A DNA stretch of 61,285 nucleotides, from assembly GCF_001457775.1 (NCBI RefSeq), contig NZ_CYSG01000022.1:1-61285 (forward strand). Reading direction: 5' to 3'. A program made the translations under genes and the position numbers. The DNA is from Phaeobacter sp. CECT 5382. GTDB taxonomy: Bacteria > Pseudomonadota > Alphaproteobacteria > Rhodobacterales > Rhodobacteraceae. A model generated the notes under the pieces. The model was given only the letters and a program-made list of their open reading frames with translations. It had not been told where the DNA came from and ran no database searches. Positions 36,037-46,120 of the stretch are shown here, one piece after another (the stretch's first letter is position 1; every line of letters begins with the position of its first letter).

Positions 36037-37044
36037 TCAGCCAGCAGGGGTTTCCGCATCATAGGCCTCGATGATCGCCGCTACCAAGGGATGGCGAACG
36101 ACATCGCGCGATGTGAAATAGTTGAAGCTGATCTTGGAAATCGGGCTCAGAAGGCGTTCTGCATCTGCCAGCCCCGAAGGCACACCGCGTGGCAAATCGA
36201 TCTGCGTTCGGTCGCCTGTGATCACCATGCGCGACCCCTCGCCCAAACGGGTGAGAAACATCTTCATCTGCATCGATGTGGCATTCTGCGCCTCGTCCAG
36301 CACCACAAAGGCATTGGACAGCGTGCGCCCGCGCATAAAGGCCAAGGGCGCGATTTCGATCTGCTTTTCCTCCAGCAGTTTGGCCAGTTGCTTGCCGGGA
36401 AGGAAATCATTCAGCGCATCATAAAGCGGCTGCATGTAGGGATCGACCTTGTCCTTCATGTCACCAGGCAGGTAGCCCAGCTTTTCGCCCGCCTCGACTG
36501 CAGGACGTGACAGGATGATCTTGTCGACCTGACCGGTGATGAACAGATTTACCCCAACCGCCACCGCCAGATAGGTCTTGCCGGTACCTGCAGGCCCGAT
36601 GCCAAAGGCAAGTTCATGCTCAAACAGCGACCGGACATAGGCCTTTTGGGCGTCGGTGCGCGGCTCGACCAGCTTTTTGCGGGTCTTGATTTCCACCTGA
36701 CCGCCCTTGAACATTTCCAGCTGGTCGTCAGCAGGCGCGTCCTGTTCGTGCCCCATGCGCAACTCGCGATCAACGTCACCGCGTTCGACACTGCGCCCTG
36801 TTTCCAGCCTGTCATACAGAGAGATCAAAACTTCGGCAGCCTGCTCGCGCTGCTCAGCCTCACCAAGAACAGAGAGCTGATTGCCCCGGCGAATGATCTG
36901 AACGCCTATCTTCTGCTCTATATCCGCAAGATTGCGATCATATTCACCGCAAAGATCAATCAACAAGCGGTTGTCAGGGAATTCAAGCAGCACTTCGTGC
37001 GAGCTGTCGGTGTCTGGCGTCTGGATCCGGGCGCTGGTGGCCAA
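36037..37044 (-). CDS. ybeZ: PhoH-family ATPase (YbeZ)
   Basis: The 335-residue protein has an N-terminal KH-like part and a P-loop ATPase. GIGPAGTGKTYLAVAV is Walker A, FVVLDEAQNATSMQMK Walker B, and RMVITGDRTQIDLP sensor 1. It is thought to act with YbeY in RNA metabolism. The start is TTG at 37044 (MATSARIQ) with AGGAG seven bases before it, an unusual codon. Separate from the lipoprotein gene by a terminator. Confidence 0.93.
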   Translation of the reverse strand: MATSARIQTPDTDSSHEVLLEFPDNRLLIDLCGEYDRNLADIEQKIGVQIIRRGNQLSVLGEAEQREQAAEVLISLYDRLETGRSVERGDVDRELRMGHEQDAPADDQLEMFKGGQVEIKTRKKLVEPRTDAQKAYVRSLFEHELAFGIGPAGTGKTYLAVAVGVNLFITGQVDKIILSRPAVEAGEKLGYLPGDMKDKVDPYMQPLYDALNDFLPGKQLAKLLEEKQIEIAPLAFMRGRTLSNAFVVLDEAQNATSMQMKMFLTRLGEGSRMVITGDRTQIDLPRGVPSGLADAERLLSPISKISFNYFTSRDVVRHPLVAAIIEAYDAETPAG

Positions 37045-37136
37045 TTGGGGACTCCTGTTCTTGAGTTACCCCCTCAGTTTGCCTCTGCCACCGAGCGGGC
37101 GCAAGCACAGGCCGCGCAAATTCACAGGAATGAAAC

Positions 37137-37170
37137 AAAAAAGGCGGCCCCTCCGATAAGGCGCCACCTT
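37137..37170 (-). terminator. Terminator of the lipoprotein/OmpA genes
   Basis: On the minus strand AAGGTGGCGCC pairs (with one G-T pair) with GGGGCCGCCTT across ATCGGA and is followed by six T. It lies about 120 bases after the lipoprotein stop, just before phoH. Confidence 0.75.
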
Positions 37171-37288
37171 CTGCTGCATCTTGCACGCAGCATAACTCAA
37201 AGGATCAGGTCGGGCAGACTGAGGCGTCAGCCCTGTCCAGTTCCAATTTGTGGTTCGGTCTCTCGATACAGATCACACCGAACAGAGA

Positions 37289-37588
37289 TCAGATGGGATC
37301 CTCGAACGAAGACCCGGATTTAAAAGGACCAGTCGCAGTATTGATCGGCAATTCGCTATTGCAGACCGGTTTGCCGTCCGGCGTGCGCCGCAAATCAGCG
37401 TAGCCTTCGACACCATCATCAATGATCCAGTGTTCGCAGCCATTGGGATCGACCCAGATACCGGCGGTCAGTTGTGACAGATCCTTGCCGTCAAAGCCGC
37501 GATCAACCGTCTTGTCGCGCTTTGGTGAATCACAGGCCGATAGCGCTACAGCACCAACGAGAAGAACAAGCCCCAGAGTTTTTTTCAT
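37289..37588 (-). CDS. Small lipoprotein with the WVDPxGCEHW module
   Basis: The 99-residue protein has a lipobox (LVGAVALSAC) after a short signal peptide, so it is lipid-anchored. Its mature part is mainly a 35-residue module: IWVDPNGCEHWIIDD, EGY and PDGKPVC. The same module is present in the OmpA-family gene upstream, separated by only 11 bases. Two conserved Cys could form a disulfide. The ATG at 37588 has GGATAGG before it. The function is unknown. Confidence 0.75.
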   Translation of the reverse strand: MKKTLGLVLLVGAVALSACDSPKRDKTVDRGFDGKDLSQLTAGIWVDPNGCEHWIIDDGVEGYADLRRTPDGKPVCNSELPINTATGPFKSGSSFEDPI

Positions 37589-37599
37589 GATGCCTATCC

Positions 37600-38178
37600 T
37601 TATCGCAGACAATAGATTTCGACGCGGCGATTCTGCGCCATATTGGACGCATTGGTATTAGGCACACGTGGGTCCCGCTCTCCATAAGCACGCACATCTG
37701 CGATCCGCGCCCCTACAGACTTGCCCACCTTTGCCACCGCATTGGCCCGGCGCTTGGACAGACGAATATTGTATTCGTCCGAGGCGCGGCTGTCAGTATG
37801 ACCGGCGACAATAAAGTAGCGCACACTGGCCATTTTTGAGGTGAAAAACTCCATCAGGCGCGCCTTGCCTGCCGCATTGATATAGGACTTGTCAGTGGCA
37901 AAGAAATGGTCTGCCTCCAGCACACCGCACATGCTGCCACTTCGGCAGACGGGTTTGCCATCCGGTTTTACATGCGGCGTCATGAACCCCTCGGTGCCGT
38001 CGTCCATCACCCAGTGTTCACAGCCATCCGGGTCAACCCAGATCGTTGGCACGTAGCGCTCACCAACGATTGCGACCTGCCCCGTAGCAGCCTGCGCCTG
38101 CACAGAAGCGGCCGACAGGCCCAGTGCTGCAAAACCAACCGCCAACAAGCCAAGCATGTTTTTTGCGTTCAATGTCAT
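37600..38178 (-). CDS. OmpA-family protein with an N-terminal WVDPxGCEHW module
   Basis: The 192-residue protein has a signal peptide (GLLAVGFAALGLSAASVQAQA). Residues 45-80 carry IWVDPDGCEHWVMDD, EGF and PDGKPVC. The C-terminal OmpA domain shows VAGHTDSRASDEYNIRLSKR and GERDPRV with NRRVEI, which binds peptidoglycan in this family. There is no N-terminal barrel, so it is a periplasmic linker type. I used ATG at 38178 (MTLNAKN); the open frame extends to 38232. Confidence 0.85.
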   Translation of the reverse strand: MTLNAKNMLGLLAVGFAALGLSAASVQAQAATGQVAIVGERYVPTIWVDPDGCEHWVMDDGTEGFMTPHVKPDGKPVCRSGSMCGVLEADHFFATDKSYINAAGKARLMEFFTSKMASVRYFIVAGHTDSRASDEYNIRLSKRRANAVAKVGKSVGARIADVRAYGERDPRVPNTNASNMAQNRRVEIYCLR

Positions 38179-38460
38179 CACAATCAGATTTCCTTCACCA
38201 AAGCCCTCTCGAAGACGAGAGCTCACCACCAAATGCTTTCAAACCCGGAGCATCAGCAGCGACTTACACATACACGGAGACTTACATAGCGATTTTGTTA
38301 AATTTCCACGTAGAGACAGCCATTTCGAGCAGAATAGGCTTCTTTGCAGGACACTCAAACCCACTGGCGCGAATTGTGCGGCCTACGCGGCAATAATGAC
38401 TCACTTTACAGCCTTACTTCATGGCCTCACTTCCACGGCACAGGCCTTGCTGGCCTCACC

Positions 38461-39783
38461 TCACTCGATCAGCTCACCCGCCAAAGAGTTGGTGCGCGAT
38501 GACACGATGCGAACCCGCGCCAAATCGCCAATTTCGCGATCGCAATCGGCCACATGCACCGCGTGCAGATAGTCCGATTTGCCGAGCATCTGCCCAGCCT
38601 GGCGTCCTGGCTTTTCAAACAGCACGCCGACCTCACGGCCGACCATGCTATCCTGAATCTCTCGCTGCTGCCGCGTCAGCAAAGCCTGCAGCCGCTGCAG
38701 GCGATCATCCGCCTCTGCGGGATCTACCTGAGGACGCTCTGCGGCTGGGGTGCCGGGGCGGGTGGAATATTTAAAGGAATAGGCGGTGCCGTATTTGACC
38801 TCTTCGACCAGATCGAGGGTCGCCTGAAAATCTGCTTCGGTCTCTTCGGGAAAGCCGACGATGAAATCGCCCGAGATCAGAATATCGGGCCGTGCGGCGC
38901 GGATACGTTCGATCAGACGCAGATAGCTTTCAGCGGTGTGGCTGCGGTTCATCCGCTTCAGGATCTTGTCCGAGCCTGCCTGCACTGGCAAATGTAGATA
39001 GGGCATCAGCTTTTTGCAGCTCGCATGCGCCTCGATCAAATCATCCATCATGTCGTTGGGGTGACTGGTTGTGAACCGGATACGTTCCAGCCCATCCACC
39101 TTGTCCAGCTCCCAGATCAGCTGCGCCAAGGTCAGATCACCGTTGGCACCAGCCCCATGATAGGCATTCACATTCTGGCCCAGCAGGGTGATTTCGCGCA
39201 CGCCGCGCTCCACCAGATCGCGGGCTTCGGTCAGGATACGATCCGCCGGACGCGACACTTCGGCGCCACGGGTGTAGGGCACCACGCAAAAGGCGCAGAA
39301 CTTGTCGCAGCCTTCCTGCACCGTAAGAAAGGCTGCAGGGCCACGCTTGGCCATAGGGCGACGCTTCAGCTTCTCAAACTTGTCTTCTTCGGGGAAATCC
39401 GTGTCGAGCACCTTTTCCCCGGAGCGCGCCTTTTCTTCCATCTCGGGCAAGCGATGGTAGCTTTGCGGCCCCACCACCAGATCTACCAGCGGCTGACGAC
39501 GCATGATCTCCTGCCCCTCGGCCTGGGCGACACAACCCGCAACCCCGATCTTCAGATCCGGTTTTTTCGCCTTCAGCTTTTTGAAACGCCCAAGTTCGGA
39601 ATAGACTTTTTCAGCGGCCTTTTCGCGAATGTGGCAAGTGTTGAGCAGGATCATATCGGCGTCATCCGCCGATTTGGTCTCGACATAGCCCTGCCCGCCC
39701 AGCGCTTCGGACATGCGTTCACTGTCATAGACATTCATCTGACAACCGTAGGTCTTGATAAACAGCTTCTTGGGGGCGCTCAT
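38461..39783 (-). CDS. miaB: tRNA-2-methylthio-N6-dimethylallyladenosine synthase
   Basis: The 440-residue radical-SAM enzyme adds the methylthio group to i6A37 of tRNA. The N-terminal domain ([36 protein letters not shown]) gives three Cys for the auxiliary cluster. The CxxxCxxC core [15 protein letters not shown] follows, then a TRAM domain at the C-terminus. Start at 39783. It begins the miaB-phoH-ybeY-corC-lnt neighbourhood, although the OmpA pair lies between it and phoH. Confidence 0.96.
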   Translation of the reverse strand: MSAPKKLFIKTYGCQMNVYDSERMSEALGGQGYVETKSADDADMILLNTCHIREKAAEKVYSELGRFKKLKAKKPDLKIGVAGCVAQAEGQEIMRRQPLVDLVVGPQSYHRLPEMEEKARSGEKVLDTDFPEEDKFEKLKRRPMAKRGPAAFLTVQEGCDKFCAFCVVPYTRGAEVSRPADRILTEARDLVERGVREITLLGQNVNAYHGAGANGDLTLAQLIWELDKVDGLERIRFTTSHPNDMMDDLIEAHASCKKLMPYLHLPVQAGSDKILKRMNRSHTAESYLRLIERIRAARPDILISGDFIVGFPEETEADFQATLDLVEEVKYGTAYSFKYSTRPGTPAAERPQVDPAEADDRLQRLQALLTRQQREIQDSMVGREVGVLFEKPGRQAGQMLGKSDYLHAVHVADCDREIGDLARVRIVSSRTNSLAGELIE

Positions 39784-39924
39784 GTCTCTACTTAGCCTTC
39801 CAGCCTGATATGGGATCAGCGGATTGCCTTAACGGCAAATCTCGCGGCTTGCAATGCAGGCGGGATTACCCGATTTTAGCAGCAATTGCCAGAAAGGCAG
39901 CAATACAGGCCGGGACATGAGCGC

Positions 39925-40794
39925 ATGATGTATTCTTCGCTGGATGATTTTCTCAAACAACAACAGGCCCTGCTGACCAAGGGGCCAGTGGCACTGATCT
40001 TTGTCGAAGACGATGTCGAGGTGGCCACGACCCTGCGCCACCACCTGCAAAGCGGCTTCAAAGCCGTGGTTGCACTGATGCCGGATGCCTTTGATCTGCC
40101 CCGTGACATCAAGAATAAAGTCCACCGGGTGCCCTTTGATTGCAGCGCGCCGGAACGTCCCTTTCACGCCATCAATCAGGTCATCGCAGCCGCCACCCCT
40201 GGATGCTGGCTCTATTATTGCTACAACGCCGAATTCCTGTTCTTTCCCTTCTGCGAGACCCGGTCAGTGACCGAAATGCTGGCCTTTCACGGCGAGGAAC
40301 GCCGCTCGGCCATGCTGAGCTATGTGATTGATCTATACGCGGGGGACCTCAGCGAACATCCCAGCGCGGTCTCGCTGGATACTGCCTACCTGGATAAATC
40401 CGGCTACTACGCCCAGGCCCGGCCCGACCTGCCGGATGGCAGCACCCCAGAGCGCCAGCTGGATTTCTTTGGCGGCGTGCGTTGGCGGCACGAGGAACAC
40501 ATCCCCGAAGCCAGCCGCAAGATCGACCGCATTTCACTGTTTCAGGCCAAACCGGGTTTAGAACTGCTGCCCAATCACACCTTCAACGAGCAGGAGTACA
40601 ACACCTATTCCTGTCCCTGGCACCATAACCTGACCGCCGCCGTGTGTTCGTTCCGCACCGCCAAAGCGCTGAAACGAAACCCAGAATCAGACTATGCCAT
40701 CCACAGCTTTCGCTGGCACAACTCCACCCCCTTTGAATGGCATTCACGGCAGCTGCTGGACCTTGGCCTGATGGAGCCAGGACAGTGGTTTTAA
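39925..40794 (+). CDS. Conserved protein of Roseobacter type, possibly glycosyltransferase 2-like
   Basis: The 289-residue protein has no signal peptide. IFVEDDVEVATTL near the start resembles a nucleotide-sugar DxD region, and RQLDFFGGVRW, NEQEYNTYSCPWHHN and FRWHNSTPFEWHSR are strong conserved-looking blocks. I recall similar Rhodobacterales proteins annotated as glycosyltransferase family 2, but no catalytic motif settles this. The ATG at 39925 (MMYSS) is preferred over a TTG at 39886. The gene is single and divergent from miaB. Confidence 0.5.
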   Translation: MMYSSLDDFLKQQQALLTKGPVALIFVEDDVEVATTLRHHLQSGFKAVVALMPDAFDLPRDIKNKVHRVPFDCSAPERPFHAINQVIAAATPGCWLYYCYNAEFLFFPFCETRSVTEMLAFHGEERRSAMLSYVIDLYAGDLSEHPSAVSLDTAYLDKSGYYAQARPDLPDGSTPERQLDFFGGVRWRHEEHIPEASRKIDRISLFQAKPGLELLPNHTFNEQEYNTYSCPWHHNLTAAVCSFRTAKALKRNPESDYAIHSFRWHNSTPFEWHSRQLLDLGLMEPGQWF

Positions 40795-40864
40795 CACCTA
40801 CTGCCCCCTCTTGCACCACAAGATCCCCCCAATGATGCGACACATCGGGGAGTAAGACTATGAT

Positions 40865-41662
40865 TCAACGCTGCAGCAGTACCGGGAACCAATCTTCGCG
40901 CAGGCGCTGTCCGGGTTGCATCTCATGCCCCGGATAGGGCGGCGAGGTTGGGCCGGGACGTTCTACATAGCGGGCGTCTTCACCGACCAGACGCAGTGAA
41001 AAGGCCCGGCGGCGGCTGTCGCTGGTATTGCCACGCGCCCCATGCAAGGTCTTGTAGTTGAAAGCCACTGCATCACCGGGCTCCATCGTCCATTCGCGGA
41101 TCGTCATCCCTTCGGCCTCGGGATCGGGAACCTGCATGTACTGGCCTTCGTCGGCAAAGAATCCCTCGTTCGAGACCCAACGGGTCGGCAACACTTCTTT
41201 TTCCCATTTATGCGAGCCTGCAACGCAGCGAAGCGAGGCATCTTTTACCGGATCCAGCGGCGACCAAAAGCTGACGGTCTGCGCACCTTCGACGAAATAA
41301 TATGGCCCATCCTGGTGCCAGGGCGTCGGCATCGATGTTCCGGGTTCTTTAACCAGCACGTGATCGTGAAACATCTGCACCCGATCTGATTGCATCAGGT
41401 CTGCCGCAACTTCAGCCACCGGCGAGGTCTTGATCGCCTGTTCAAAGGTGGGGATTCGCGTCCAGTTGCAATAGTCATCAAAGAACCGCCCGGTCTGCCC
41501 CGCCTTTTCATTGTTCGAGGCATAGGGGCCCGGTTCCGCCATGTTCTGGTCGACACCAGCGCGCAGCATGTCGACCTGATCCTTGAACAGACCTTTGATA
41601 AACACCACGCCGTCGCGCTGGAACTGATCAATATGATCCTGGGTAATTAGGGGGTGCACCAT
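40865..41662 (-). CDS. Phytanoyl-CoA dioxygenase (PhyH) family Fe(II)/2-oxoglutarate oxygenase
   Basis: The 265-residue protein has the 2-His-1-Asp iron site: TPWHQDGPYYFVEG and the later His in KTLHGARGN, with Arg in SRRRAFSLRLV for 2-oxoglutarate. Residues 1-110 (FQRDGVVFIKGLF, MFHDHVLVKEPGT) match the PhyH fold. Substrate is unknown; family members hydroxylate acyl chains, ectoine and other small molecules. GGAGG before the ATG at 41662. Divergent LysR gene at 41771 probably regulates it. Confidence 0.85.
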   Translation of the reverse strand: MVHPLITQDHIDQFQRDGVVFIKGLFKDQVDMLRAGVDQNMAEPGPYASNNEKAGQTGRFFDDYCNWTRIPTFEQAIKTSPVAEVAADLMQSDRVQMFHDHVLVKEPGTSMPTPWHQDGPYYFVEGAQTVSFWSPLDPVKDASLRCVAGSHKWEKEVLPTRWVSNEGFFADEGQYMQVPDPEAEGMTIREWTMEPGDAVAFNYKTLHGARGNTSDSRRRAFSLRLVGEDARYVERPGPTSPPYPGHEMQPGQRLREDWFPVLLQR

Positions 41663-41770
41663 GCGGGCCTCCGTCTGAGAGTGGGCTGAAAGATGTATTA
41701 TTGCTGTCGCGACCCTGCCTGCAGCCATAAATAGTTTCAAATCATATATTTCTAAGTTAGGGATAAGCTG

Positions 41771-42682
41771 ATGTTATACCTTACCCTACGCCACTATGAA
41801 TACGTTTGCGCTGTTGCCCATCACGGCAGCCTTTCAGCCGCCGCCGAAGCGCTGCATGTCAGCCAGCCCGCCCTGTCGGCGGCCCTTTCACGCATTGAAG
41901 AACATTTGGGACATGCGCTTTTCCTGCGCCGTCGTGGCGCCCCACTGGCCCTGACACCGCAGGGGCGCAGCTTCACCAAACGCGCCCAGAGCCTGGTCGA
42001 TCAGGCGGCACAACTGGAAAGCCCCAACGCGACCGCACCAATCGCACAGAAACTTGTATTAGGCTGCTTTTCAGATCTTGCCCCTTTTTTGCTAGCCCCC
42101 GCTCTGCAGCATCTGCGCAGCGCCCTGCCCGACCTGGCCATCACCCCACGTGTTGGCGACTTCGCAACACTGACAGAGGCCATGTTGCAGGGCGAAATCG
42201 ACTTCGCCTTCACCTATGATTTGGGTCTGGATGCGGGGTTCGCGCGGCAGATCATGGATCATCGCCGCCCGCATATCCTAGTACAGCCCGGACACAGGCT
42301 GGCAGACCACCCCGCAGTTGCTCTGGCCGATGTCGCACCGGAACCGCTGATTCTGTCACAGGAAGGTCTGTCGGTTCAGCATATGCTGTCCTTGTTCAAA
42401 TCCCGGAACCTTTCACCCAGAATTGCCCATCGCGCCGCCTCACTGGAGCTGCTGCGCAGCCTCGCTGCCAATGGCGAGGGCGTCGGCATCAGCTACAGCG
42501 CGCCGCCCCTTGATCTGAGCTATGACGGCAAGCCACTGATTTCTGTGCCAGTCAGCGACGAGATCGCTCGCGAACCGGTGATCCTCACAAGTCACGGCAT
42601 GCCCCACCCCGAATCGTCACAGGCGATGGCAACATCTCTGCTCACGGAATTGTTCACCAAACCAGACCGGAACCAAAACTGA
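41771..42682 (+). CDS. LysR-family transcriptional regulator
   Basis: The 303-residue protein has an N-terminal winged helix (FEYVCAVAHHGSLSAAAEAL-like, HVSQPALSAALSRIEEHLG) and a periplasmic-binding-type effector domain. Divergent from the PhyH gene with a 108-bp spacer, which holds an AT-rich imperfect dyad (AAATA and TATTT 13 bases apart) that could be a LysR site. Autoregulation and control of the dioxygenase are the natural guess. Effector not known. Confidence 0.88.
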   Translation: MLYLTLRHYEYVCAVAHHGSLSAAAEALHVSQPALSAALSRIEEHLGHALFLRRRGAPLALTPQGRSFTKRAQSLVDQAAQLESPNATAPIAQKLVLGCFSDLAPFLLAPALQHLRSALPDLAITPRVGDFATLTEAMLQGEIDFAFTYDLGLDAGFARQIMDHRRPHILVQPGHRLADHPAVALADVAPEPLILSQEGLSVQHMLSLFKSRNLSPRIAHRAASLELLRSLAANGEGVGISYSAPPLDLSYDGKPLISVPVSDEIAREPVILTSHGMPHPESSQAMATSLLTELFTKPDRNQN

Positions 42683-42729
42683 GGGAACAAACCGGTACGT
42701 CAGTTTGTGCGGCTTCAAATCTTGCGCCT

Positions 42730-43146
42730 TCAGATTTTGCGGAGGCGGATCACCACATCAACCGAGGCAATCTCCATGCCCTCGGGCGCATCTGGCAGAC
42801 GCTGGATGACCAGTTGATCAGAGGGCGCATCGGTGACGTGACTGCCATCTTCCCAGAAGTAATGCGGATGATCATGGGTATTGGTATCAAAGTAGCTTTT
42901 TGACCCATCCACAGTGATTTCCTGCAACACACCAGCGTCACAAAAGGCCCGCAAGGTGTTGTACACCGTCGCCAGAGACACCGCAGCGCCTTTGGTTTTG
43001 GCCGCGTCAAACAGGCTTTCGGCGGTGACATGGCGATGATTGCCATCCCCGACCAGAAGCTCCGCCAGAGCAACCCGCTGACGGGTTGGGCGCAAACCGG
43101 CCTCGACCAGCCAATTGGTTGCCACGTCTTCGCTGTTTGGCGTCAT
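42730..43146 (-). CDS. irr: Iron response regulator Irr (Fur family)
   Basis: The 138-residue protein has a Fur-type winged helix ([34 protein letters not shown]) and a dimer domain with [18 protein letters not shown]. Alphaproteobacterial Irr represses iron-using genes at low iron and is controlled by haem. The ATG at 43146 (MTPNSED) has AGGA eight bases upstream; 43161 is possible. It is divergent from fabA, the usual Rhodobacterales order. Confidence 0.88.
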   Translation of the reverse strand: MTPNSEDVATNWLVEAGLRPTRQRVALAELLVGDGNHRHVTAESLFDAAKTKGAAVSLATVYNTLRAFCDAGVLQEITVDGSKSYFDTNTHDHPHYFWEDGSHVTDAPSDQLVIQRLPDAPEGMEIASVDVVIRLRKI

Positions 43147-43378
43147 GTGCGGTTCCTGCATCGCGTTGCTACCCACGTTTATACAGTCAAAGAGTTGTGT
43201 TTTTCAAACGGAATTCCCAGCCCCCGCTGCCATACAGGCAGGCATTGCGCAGCGCCTTTGCACTTTCTGGTGGTACAATCTCCCTGCCCCGCGACTTTCA
43301 GCACCCTTGCAGGACCCTTTGGGCGGGTGCTACAGGAAGGAAAACATAGTAAACACCACAGGCAGGAGACGCGCCAGC

Positions 43379-43888
43379 ATGGCCGATTACCCCAGCAGCT
43401 TTGACAAAGACGACCTGTTGAAATGTGCCCGCGGAGAGCTTTTTGGCCCCGGCAACGCCCAGCTTCCAGCCCCACCAATGCTGATGATGGACCGCATCAC
43501 CGAAGTCAGCGCCGATGGCGGCGCCCATGGCAAGGGTCACATCGTTGCAGAATTCGATATCAACCCGGACCTGTGGTTTTTTGAATGCCACTTCCCCGGC
43601 AATCCGATCATGCCCGGCTGTCTGGGTCTTGATGGTCTGTGGCAGCTGACTGGTTTCAACCTCGGCTGGCGCGGCTGGAAAGGTCGCGGCATGGCCGTTG
43701 GTGTGGGTGAAGTAAAGCTCACCGGCATGGTGCGCCCCGAACGCAAGATGCTGACCTATAAAATCGACTTCAAAAAAGCGATCCAAACCCGCCGTCTGAC
43801 TATGGGCGTGGCGGATGGCATCGTCGAGGCCGATGGCGAGATGATCTATGACGTCAAGGACATGAAGGTCGTTCTGTCCGAGGCCTAG
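43379..43888 (+). CDS. fabA: 3-hydroxydecanoyl-ACP dehydratase/isomerase
   Basis: The 169-residue hotdog-fold enzyme introduces the double bond of unsaturated fatty acids. [24 protein letters not shown] has the catalytic His and Asp, and [10 protein letters not shown] is an N-terminal marker. GGAGACGCGCC before the ATG at 43379. It pairs with fabB downstream; usually in one operon but a terminator and an opposed gene lie between them here. Confidence 0.96.
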   Translation: MADYPSSFDKDDLLKCARGELFGPGNAQLPAPPMLMMDRITEVSADGGAHGKGHIVAEFDINPDLWFFECHFPGNPIMPGCLGLDGLWQLTGFNLGWRGWKGRGMAVGVGEVKLTGMVRPERKMLTYKIDFKKAIQTRRLTMGVADGIVEADGEMIYDVKDMKVVLSEA

Positions 43889-43911
43889 TTCGCTCGGATA
43901 ATCCAAGATTG

Positions 43912-43940
43912 AAGAAGAGGCCCCCGGGCCTCTTTTTTTT
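43912..43940 (+). terminator. Terminator of fabA
   Basis: GAGGCCC pairs with GGGCCTC around CC, followed by eight T. It lies about 25 bases after the fabA stop, so fabB must have its own promoter. Confidence 0.9.
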
Positions 43941-43982
43941 GTTATTGAGAGGATATTTACTTCTGAGCCCGTTTGGATGGGT

Positions 43983-44672
43983 CTATGGACATAGAGTTGG
44001 CAGGTATGGATTTCGTTTTGTGTCGAGAATTTCAAAGCGCATTCGCCTTTTTGACCAGTTGTAAACTTCAGTTCGCTCGTGAGCTGGTGCAACAAGGATA
44101 GCGTGATAGTCGAAAACGATTGTACCAGTCGGGCCTGTTCTACTGGTCGCGACGTGGGGAAGGCGCATTTCCCAGATAGAGCTTAGCTCGGTGCCATAGC
44201 GAACAGGTTTGGGCACCAGAATACACGCCCCATCGGTGTTGCCAGAGGCCCCACGGTGAACGAACATGCCTAGCGCTGAAACCCAAGACCAACTGGCAAG
44301 AAGAAACAGAACCCAGAACCCTGTTCCAAAGTGCAAATCAGGGGCTTGTCCGGGCGTCAAAACCCTAGAAATCATATGTAGATAACCGGCAAAACCCACG
44401 ACGTAGAAAAATGTAATTGCCCCATCTACTGATGTTCCTATACTCCACGCGAGAATAGCGAGAAACGCTCCGCTAATCAGAACTAGGACTGCTAGTACCC
44501 GCAACATCTTTGCTGGCCAACGACGATCCTTCAGTCGCTCTTGGGCGACAAATGCCGCGCATAGTCCAAATATACAGACGAAGCTTAAAGAGAGAGGCCA
44601 TTTATCCAGTGAGGTTGGAAGCCAACTGCTGATCCAGCAAACAAGCACAAGAAATGGCGATGCGAACTTCAT
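43983..44672 (-). CDS. Uncharacterised membrane protein between fabA and fabB
   Basis: The 229-residue protein has about five hydrophobic helices (FLVLVCWISSWLP, LSLSFVCIFGLCAAFVA, VLAVLVLISGAFLAILAW, ITFFYVVGFAGYLHM, FWVLFLLASWSWVSALGMF) and a soluble C-terminal tail of about 70 residues. No motif recognised. GC and codon use look lower than in the fab genes (more TTT, AAA, ATA), suggesting recent gain. On the opposite strand to the fab genes. Confidence 0.55.
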   Translation of the reverse strand: MKFASPFLVLVCWISSWLPTSLDKWPLSLSFVCIFGLCAAFVAQERLKDRRWPAKMLRVLAVLVLISGAFLAILAWSIGTSVDGAITFFYVVGFAGYLHMISRVLTPGQAPDLHFGTGFWVLFLLASWSWVSALGMFVHRGASGNTDGACILVPKPVRYGTELSSIWEMRLPHVATSRTGPTGTIVFDYHAILVAPAHERTEVYNWSKRRMRFEILDTKRNPYLPTLCP

Positions 44673-44883
44673 TCGGAATTGTGCTCCATACTAAACTATC
44701 CTCTATCATGAAAATGGGTATGTGTTGGATACCTTATCTGGGCGCGTTTCCCAAGGTTAGCTCCCTCCGCAAAGCTGCCAACCACCGCAATCCCGTCAGT
44801 CAACCACCACCTCTCCGCCAACCCATCTTGCACCCCTCCCCTGCAACGCATACTAAGACATAAGCAATTAAGGGAGTGCACGT

Positions 44884-46113
44884 ATGCGTCGTGTCGTCGT
44901 CACCGGTCTGGGGATCGTCTCCTCCATCGGAAACAATGCCGAAGAAGTCATCGCCTCGCTGAAGGCCGGGAAATCCGGGATCGAGGCGAGCCCCGAAATG
45001 ACCGAGCACGGCTTTCGCAGTCAGATCGCGGGCACTCTGAAGATTGATACCAAGGAACTGGTGGACAAACGCACGCTGCGTTTTATGGGCGATGGCGCCG
45101 CCTATGCCCATATCGCCATGAGCCAGGCCATTGCCGACGCGGGACTTTCTGAGGACCAGATCGTCAACACCCGCACTGGACTGGTGGCGGGCTCTGGTGG
45201 GCCGTCCACCTCGGCCATGTTGGCGGCGCATCAAGTGGTTGCCAAGACTGGCGCCACCAAACGCATCGGGCCTTTTGCGGTGCCAAAATGCATGTCCTCT
45301 ACGGTCTCGGCCAACCTTGCGACCGCCTTCAAGATCAAGGGCATCAACTATTCCATCACCTCGGCCTGTTCGACCTCATTGCACTGTATCGGCAATGCGG
45401 CTGAACAGATCATGATGGGCAAACAGGATGTTATGTTTGCCGGCGGCGGCGAAGAGCTGGACTGGACCCTGTCCTGCCTGTTCGATGCCATGGGTGCGAT
45501 GTCCTCGAAGAAAAACGACGCCCCCACAGCCGCCAGCCGCGCCTTCGATCAGGACCGCGACGGTTTTGTCATCTCTGGCGGCGGCGGCATCGTGGTGCTG
45601 GAAGATCTCGACCATGCGCTGGCACGTGGTGCCAAGATCTACGCCGAAGTTGTTGGCTATGCCGCGACTTCGGACGGGCACGACATGGTCGCCCCTTCTG
45701 GCGAAGGCGGCGAACGCGCCATGCGTCTGGCGCTATCGACCGTGCCCGAGGGCCGCAAGATCGGCTATATCAACGCCCACGGCACATCGACCCCAGTTGG
45801 CGACGTTGGCGAAGTCGAAGCCGTCCGCCGTGTCTTTGGCGAAGGCCAAACGCCGCCTATTTCATCCACGAAATCAATGACCGGACACGCACAGGGTGCC
45901 GCCGGCGCATTGGAGGCGATCTTTTGCCTATTGATGCTGGACAATGATTTCATCGCTCCCTCGATCAATGTGGACACACTGGCCGAGGGCATTCTCCCCG
46001 GCGAGATCGCCACTGACCTCGTGGAAAATGCAGGCCTCGACTCTGTCATGACCAACAGCTTTGGCTTTGGCGGCACCAATGGGTCGATGGTTCTGAGCAA
46101 ATACAAAGGATAA
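44884..46113 (+). CDS. fabB: 3-oxoacyl-ACP synthase I
   Basis: The 409-residue condensing enzyme elongates unsaturated acyl-ACP. Catalytic Cys in [13 protein letters not shown], His in [12 protein letters not shown], Lys-His in [30 protein letters not shown] is the N-terminus. GGGAGTGCACGT lies before the ATG. fabI follows by 7 bases, so the two form an operon. Confidence 0.96.
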   Translation: MRRVVVTGLGIVSSIGNNAEEVIASLKAGKSGIEASPEMTEHGFRSQIAGTLKIDTKELVDKRTLRFMGDGAAYAHIAMSQAIADAGLSEDQIVNTRTGLVAGSGGPSTSAMLAAHQVVAKTGATKRIGPFAVPKCMSSTVSANLATAFKIKGINYSITSACSTSLHCIGNAAEQIMMGKQDVMFAGGGEELDWTLSCLFDAMGAMSSKKNDAPTAASRAFDQDRDGFVISGGGGIVVLEDLDHALARGAKIYAEVVGYAATSDGHDMVAPSGEGGERAMRLALSTVPEGRKIGYINAHGTSTPVGDVGEVEAVRRVFGEGQTPPISSTKSMTGHAQGAAGALEAIFCLLMLDNDFIAPSINVDTLAEGILPGEIATDLVENAGLDSVMTNSFGFGGTNGSMVLSKYKG

Positions 46114-46120
46114 CCCGACA

